From contig NC_134433.1 in assembly GCF_030867145.1 (NCBI RefSeq), positions 8,011,216 through 8,075,215 on the forward strand: 64,000 nt of DNA, given 5' to 3'. Made by a program: the position numbers and the translations under genes. The notes below the pieces were generated by a model that saw nothing but the letters and a program-made list of their open reading frames with translations, was not told the origin of the DNA and searched no databases. Origin of the DNA: Opisthocomus hoazin. Its lineage: Eukaryota > Chordata > Aves > Opisthocomiformes > Opisthocomidae. Shown here in pieces: positions 60,969 to 64,000 of the stretch. Position 1 is the first letter of the stretch. Each line of letters opens with the position of its first letter.

Positions 60969-63900
60969 CACAGAAGAAATCCTGGTGCTATCTGCACCGG
61001 CCATGGCTGTTTTCTTAGTTCTCTGCATTTGTTTGGACATCAGCCGTGTTGATTTAGTCAGAGAAATGGGGAAAGAGTTTTGGAGAAAGCTCTCAAGCAG
61101 GACAGGAGGAGAGACCATCACCACAGGCCCCTTCCTGGCTCTCCCAGGATGAGCTGTGCCCCAGGCACAGCAGCACCTCGCTGGTGGGTGATACTGGATC
61201 GTATCCTGGCACAGCCCCGTTCACACAAGGTCCAAGAGAACAAGCCAGGCGGGTCCAAACCAGCTCAGACATCGCAGCTTGGGTTTAGCAGGACCAACAC
61301 CAAACCAGAGCTGAGAGGCACGACTGAAGGAGTCCTCATGGCTTCCCCCAGCACAGGTCACCTGCAACTCCCCCTGGGCCCCTCCAAACCCCAGGAGCAG
61401 AGCTGCTGGGCAGATCTGCACATACTTTTAGAGCTGTGTGTCCAGAGGACCAAGAGGAGAGCAGGAAGCCTCCATGAAACATGCCTCCCTACCCCAGAGT
61501 GAGCCCTGGGTTGCACAGGCACAGCCATGCGTGCTCGGGCTGCGGGGCCAGGTCACAGCACAGGGGCACACCACGGTGGCCAGGCATGAGCGGCCCAGGA
61601 AGGGAACAGGACAAGCACAGGCAACACTTTCCCAAGGACTCACCCAGACGTCAGCTATCCTGGGGAGGTTCCCACGGCCGGCATGGTTTACCAGCTTGGT
61701 AGCCCTCAACTCAGCTTGCTTCAAAGCTACTTCTCCAGCCTCCCCTTGCACCCACACAAACTTTCCACAGAATCCTTTAACAGAGTTGCACAGATGGCTC
61801 CTTGATGAGCCACTCCCAGCACCCTTCTCCTCCCTTTTCCCTTAAAAAGCTCCTGCCCAACCCCTTCTCAGAGAGGTATTAATAGGCAGGTTAATGAGGA
61901 GCCTTGTTACCCTCCTGTGACCACACAGCTGCTGCCAGGGGAGATGTCCATCATTCTCCTCTGCCACCATTTGCCGTTAGCAGAACAGGGCAAAGCAGCA
62001 GAGCTGAACCCTCTCCGAGCTGGCCGACGTGCTGCAGCACTGCGTCTCCAAATCCCGCAGGCAGCCATGGAATCCCAGCTGCTGCCACGAGGACTACGAA
62101 GCCATTTTAGTAAGATGAATGCTCTTGCTGGGGATTCAGTCTGTCCCTTCTAGGAGTACCCATTTCATAATCTTATGGGGGGAAAAAATTAAAAAATAAC
62201 TTTAATGATGGCTTACAGAGATTCATTCCACTTAAACATCACCCTTTAGAAAACCCCACTCATGAGAAGATGTTAATCTTAGTGTGAGAGCGTGCCAGTT
62301 CAGTTCATCTCCATCAATCTGCCCTTAAACCCCATGGACCTGTTAATCTCAGCCCGAGACAGCTGTTTAATACATTCATTTAACAAAAGACTTGGACACT
62401 GCGCTGGCAGTGGCCTCACGACTTACAGCACTGCAGCTCCATCGCCCCGCCTGACCCTGGAGCCTCCCGCATCAGCCCTGCCCACCAGCTCTCCCGTCCT
62501 GCGGCACAGGCACATCCATGGGGTGTATTTCTCCGGATTAGGTAATGCTAATCATAGGATTACCAGTTTAAGATGAATGGTGTTTGAGCCATTCACTGGT
62601 AGAAAATAATCCAAGAGATGGCAAAGCACAAGCTATATGTTACACACCAGTTATACGGGAGAGGTATATATACACAACTTCTATATCTATCCATCTATCT
62701 ATATACAAGTTATATGGGGGAAGGAGAGCCATGGCCGAAGGTCGAGAACTTGCAGCCACAAGAAGTAAATAAAAGTCACTGTGCTGTGAAGTGGCTGCCG
62801 CCCCCAGAAAGGCTCCATTGTGCCGGAGAAAGAGCCCACACAGAAACCCATGCCTGCTTCTCACTGGGACCACAGGAGACTTTTGGTATGGAAAAGCATC
62901 CTCCGGGCTGTCCTCTCCCTTGCAGCCTCCTGCGCACCGTGGGCTGTAAACCCCGCGACGGCCGGCCGGGCGCTCGGGGTCTGACCGGCAGCAAGGTGCT
63001 GAGCCCTGGCCGGAGCCCGCCGGAGCTGCTGGGGAGCTGAGCCTGGGCACCACAGGGACAGAGCCTCCTACGACACCTCCCCCTCCATTTCATTAGTGAT
63101 AAGCAACGTGCTATATGAAGCATAGTATAGTCCTACAAAGGACTACGCCTAAGGTATATGCCAGCCGTACGGCTTCGCGCTGCTGGAAGGGGCTCGTTAC
63201 TGCGGGCAGGGGTGGGCTGTAACGACTGCTGGAAAACAGCCTGAAATTTCATTGTATTTCAAATCAAATCTTGCTTTGGCATCAGCTGAACGCTTCAAAA
63301 ATAAAAATAACACCCACAGAAGGAAGCAAGACCTCGCGCTGGGCTGCGTTCTTGGTTTCCCAGCCTCGCCGTAGCGTCGGGGGAAGGAGGGTTCTGCCGG
63401 CACCCGGCCGGCCGCGCCGGCCCGTCGAGCTGCAGCCCAGAGCCCGGCATTGCTCCCAAAGGGTTTGCAAAGTGTTTCCTCGGAAATGCATTTGGGCTTC
63501 TGAATAAAAGCCCAGATGCTGTTTATGCTGTTCTCTAGCATCTCGGTGCACTGTATTTTTTAAAAATGATTTGAATCAAAGCCCTCATTCTTTAATTAAA
63601 CTTCATTTAGCTGCCATCTGCCTGGGATCAAAATGGCTTCATGTTTTGCAGCTCTTAATGAGGATTGTTATTGGATTTGTAAACACATAAACAACAACAA
63701 CAAACCCCCCCACCAAAGTCTTTGAAAAGTAATAAATGAGAAACGTTGCTCAAGTGTTAAGATCTGCATCTTCACTTGTCTAATTGTAATGGAGCGGATC
63801 TCATTCAGCAGATAATCACGTTACACACAAAAAGCGGGTATAAAAATACCCTGCAACTGCAGGATCAAGATTTGGGGAGCTGCGAGAATTACAGCTGAGG

Positions 63901-64000
63901 GAAAACAGTAATAAAGCGATATCTGTCACTCCTCCGAAGCGGGAAGGGTCAGCGCTCCGGGGTCACAAGCAAATACAGGCACCCAGGGCAGGACTTTACC
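60969..64000. other. Intergenic DNA, right end of window
   Basis: No gene recognised. It includes overlapping open frames of 135-140 codons (61080-61502, 61438-61845, 62618-63040) without known domains, a CTAT-rich microsatellite at about 62681-62703, a GC-rich patch at 63340-63440, and an AT-rich stretch of non-repetitive appearance from 63541. In mammals GTF2IRD1 lies upstream of GTF2I in the same orientation; none of its exons are visible here. Confidence 0.5.

Overview
The window is bird nuclear DNA. The evidence is three CR1 LINE fragments, several solo copies of an LTR family I recognise from bird genomes (it opens with a tCCTGGTTTC..GCTGGGA-type terminus and closes with GGGGTTAAACCA-type sequence), and one long intron-rich vertebrate gene. 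Species cannot be fixed from the sequence.

The only protein-coding gene I can support is the 5' half of GTF2I (general transcription factor II-I, TFII-I) on the minus strand. Transcription runs from high to low coordinates. A CpG island at about 49.43-50.56 kb is the likely promoter, with a candidate non-coding exon 1 ending at a consensus donor at 49981. The start codon is at 39884. Fifteen coding exons follow (39891 down to 650). They join in one open frame of about 422 codons, covering the N-terminal region, I-repeat 1, the two lysines in SUMO-consensus sites, the alternatively spliced linker and the first helix of I-repeat 2. The rest of the gene lies beyond position 1.

The most unusual feature is inside this gene. 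Two adjacent linker exons (63 and 102 nt) occur twice in tandem: 12097-12159 with 10275-10376, and 6706-6768 with 5533-5634. All four have intact splice sites and are phase 1-1, so any combination stays in frame. The flanking introns are duplicated too. The best reading is a tandem duplication of a unit of about 9 kb (10262-19225), after which the downstream copy (about 5520-9915) lost about 4.5 kb containing two other exons and gained a CR1 insertion. Two blocks of the pair are 98-99% alike and the rest only about 85-90%, with one boundary exactly at a 648-bp length difference. This suggests local gene conversion.

Region by region: 1-20.9 kb holds exons 9-16 and the duplication; 20.8-25.2 kb holds a compact cluster, exons 4-9; 25.2-38.3 kb is a large intron with a small GC-rich island at 27.3 kb; 38.2-39.9 kb holds exons 2-3; 39.9-50 kb is intron 1 with LTR copies and a CR1; 49.4-50.6 kb is the CpG island, bracketed by inverted CR1 copies and by direct LTR copies; 50.6-64 kb upstream holds CR1, two solo LTRs and a decayed endogenous retrovirus pol remnant (about 58.8-61.0 kb), with no recognisable host gene. 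No rRNA, tRNA or CRISPR array was seen.
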